From NCBI GenBank assembly GCA_036703315.1, contig DATNPH010000212.1, forward strand, positions 1-41,149: DNA of 41,149 bases, given 5' to 3'. The position numbers and the translations under genes were made by a program. The DNA is from DATNPH01 sp036703315 (GTDB lineage Bacteria > Cyanobacteriota > Cyanobacteriia > Cyanobacteriales > Coleofasciculaceae). Shown here piece by piece: positions 39,852 through 41,149 of the stretch. The notes below the pieces were generated by a model. That model was given only the letters and a program-made list of their open reading frames with translations. It was not told the DNA's origin and searched no databases. Within the stretch, counting starts at the first letter, position 1. Every line of letters starts with the position of its first letter.

Positions 39852-41135
39852 ATGCTACACAAGGCGGTCAAGGCTCGACTTTACCCAACATCAGAACAAC
39901 AAGTCATACTGTCTCAGCACTTTGGTTGTGCTAGGTGGTGGTGGAATTACGGGCTCAATAAGTCAATTGAGGCTTATAAAGAAACGGGTAAAAGCCTTGG
40001 TCAGTCAGCGCTTAATGCCTTTTTACCAAAACTCAAGAAAGCACAAGAAACTATATGGTTGTCTGAGTGCTACAGCCAAGTTTTGCAGGCGACGACGCTC
40101 AACCTAACAACGGCTTATAAAAACTTTTTTGCGGGTCGTGCTAGGTTCCCTCGTTACAAGTCAAAGCATGGTAAGCAATCAATTCAGTATCCTCAAAACG
40201 TCAAAGTACTTGTTAGCGAAGCGGTAGCGACGTTAGGAGCGTCGGGATTTGTTCAGTTTCCGGGGAAGGTTGGCAAAGTCAAGGCTAAATTGCACCGTCA
40301 GATTGAAGGAACAATCAAGACCGTAACAGTTAGTCTAGATCCATCAGGTAAATACTTTGCGTCAATACTGAGTGAGACTGAAGGTGAGAATCCCTTGTGC
40401 TCGACTGAGGGTAGGATAATTGGGGTTGACTTAGGATTGACTCATTTTGCTATTACAAGCGATGGCAGCAAAGTCTCTAAGTATAACAACCCCAGACACC
40501 TTGCTAAGCATGAAAAAAATCTTAAGCGCAAGCAGCAAAAATTAGCTAAAAAACACAAAGGAAGTAATTCAAGGAACAAAGCCAAGAAGAGTGTAGCTAA
40601 AGTGTACGAACGGGTAACTAAATCCCGTCAGGATTTTCTACATAAGCTTTCACGAAAGCTCGTCAACGAAAACCAAGTTGTCGTAGTAGAGAATCTTTAT
40701 GTCAAAGGCATGGTACGCAAGACGCTCGAAGACTCGCTAACGCTTCGCTATCACAATTTAGCTAAAGCAATATCTGATGCAGGATGGGGAACCTTTGTCA
40801 ATTTATTAGCCTACAAACTAGAGAACAAAGGCGGCAAATTGGTTGAGATTGACCGTTGGTTTCCTAGCTCTAAGCTCTGCTCTAACTGCTACTACCAGAT
40901 TGATGAGTTGCCACTTGATATCAGAGAGTGGACTTGCCCTAATTGCGGTACTCGTCACGACAGAGATGGCAATGCGGCAACAAATATTAGGGCAGAAGGT
41001 ATCAGAATATTACAGACGGATGGAATAGCCGTCTCTGCTAACGGAGGGGAAGTAAGACCAAAGTTGGGACGTAAGTCCGTTCTGAGGCATTCCCCCGTGA
41101 TGTTAGAAGCCCACACTATAATCGCTTCGATTTAG
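39852..41135 (+). CDS. tnpB: TnpB RNA-guided nuclease, solo IS200/IS605-type element
   Basis: A 427-residue full-length TnpB. The N-terminal helix-turn-helix-like region (KARLYPTSEQQ, CARWWWNYGLN) is followed by the split RuvC domain with Asp193 (GVDLGLTHF), Glu280 (VVVENLYVKGM) and Asp372 (RDGNAATN). The zinc finger has Cys343, Cys346, Cys362 and Cys365. Two in-frame short insertions (VSEAVATLGAS and TLEDSLTLRY) contain GCTAACG-type text. A ribosome-binding site AAGGAGG lies seven bases before the ATG. No tnpA is beside it, so mobility would need a transposase in trans. TnpB cleaves DNA at sites matching its guide RNA. Confidence 0.93.
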   Translation: MLHKAVKARLYPTSEQQVILSQHFGCARWWWNYGLNKSIEAYKETGKSLGQSALNAFLPKLKKAQETIWLSECYSQVLQATTLNLTTAYKNFFAGRARFPRYKSKHGKQSIQYPQNVKVLVSEAVATLGASGFVQFPGKVGKVKAKLHRQIEGTIKTVTVSLDPSGKYFASILSETEGENPLCSTEGRIIGVDLGLTHFAITSDGSKVSKYNNPRHLAKHEKNLKRKQQKLAKKHKGSNSRNKAKKSVAKVYERVTKSRQDFLHKLSRKLVNENQVVVVENLYVKGMVRKTLEDSLTLRYHNLAKAISDAGWGTFVNLLAYKLENKGGKLVEIDRWFPSSKLCSNCYYQIDELPLDIREWTCPNCGTRHDRDGNAATNIRAEGIRILQTDGIAVSANGGEVRPKLGRKSVLRHSPVMLEAHTIIASI

Positions 41136-41149
41136 TGTGGGTAGTTCAC
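41110..41149 (+). mobile_element. Right-end hairpin of the TnpB element
   Basis: CCCACACTA and TAGTGTGGG form a 9-base stem (41110-41118, 41133-41141) that includes the tnpB stop codon. It is followed by TAGTTCAC at the window edge. A subterminal hairpin a few bases before the cleavage site is typical for IS200/IS605-type right ends, and the TnpB guide scaffold normally includes it. The guide itself would lie beyond the window. Confidence 0.7.

Overview
This window is cyanobacterial chromosome. Signs of this are many copies of the palindrome GCGATCGC (HIP1), and genes typical of cyanobacteria: psb35, an lrtA-type ribosome hibernation factor, hemL, a PDZ/radical-SAM/DUF512 protein, DUF3120, a response-regulator/flavoreductase fusion and a small ABC-F ATPase. 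Dispersed short repeats, solo tnpB elements and gene remnants point to a large, repeat-rich and probably filamentous genome. The genus cannot be fixed from this sequence.

Layout. 1-1250: end of a TnpB gene, a small peptidoglycan-binding protein, a tandem heptamer repeat and a small unknown. 1250-6310: minus-strand gpmI-secG-matrixin run, then an ABC-F ATPase. 6420-10010: hpf/lrtA, lipB, an FHA-cyclase and a DUF3120 membrane protein. 10330-12370: tandem uppP duplication. 12590-14640: DUF512 protein and a G+C-rich inorganic pyrophosphatase that looks acquired. 14860-18520: RNA-repair cluster (rtcB, COG0523 GTPase, archease) with an unrelated antisense gene inside it. 18535-20612: three-gene cassette (dual-OB-like protein plus two DUF488 proteins) framed by near-identical 29-bp direct repeats. 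20758-25708: signalling operon made of receiver-glutaredoxin-like-flavoreductase fusion, two paralogous cyclic-nucleotide-like/histidine-kinase proteins and a UBP-type zinc finger protein. 25900-32030: monooxygenase remnant, ltrA, esterase, small membrane and unknown proteins, GH13 branching-type enzyme. 32016-36100: RHH regulator with a likely operator, map, psb35, hisIE, a ChaB-like gene of 59 codons and hemL. 36447-39007: DUF202, YajQ, MAPEG and DprA-like proteins.

The most striking region is 39166-41149. Directly beside an intact tRNA-Val(GAC) gene lies, on the minus strand, a 74-codon piece of a Cas12k-type effector (RuvC-I region). It is joined without a gap to a stretch that closely resembles the 3' half of a type V-K tracrRNA. 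This is the scar of a CRISPR-associated transposon (CAST) at a tRNA site, internally deleted and later flanked by a hairpin repeat and a TnpB element.

Other points worth attention: the fusion oxidoreductase seems to lack both expected cysteine motifs; three in-frame short-repeat insertions sit in one of the two paralogous kinases; and the RHH operator has 10-bp-phased ATGCTA repeats. All family calls come from reading motifs; no database search was possible.
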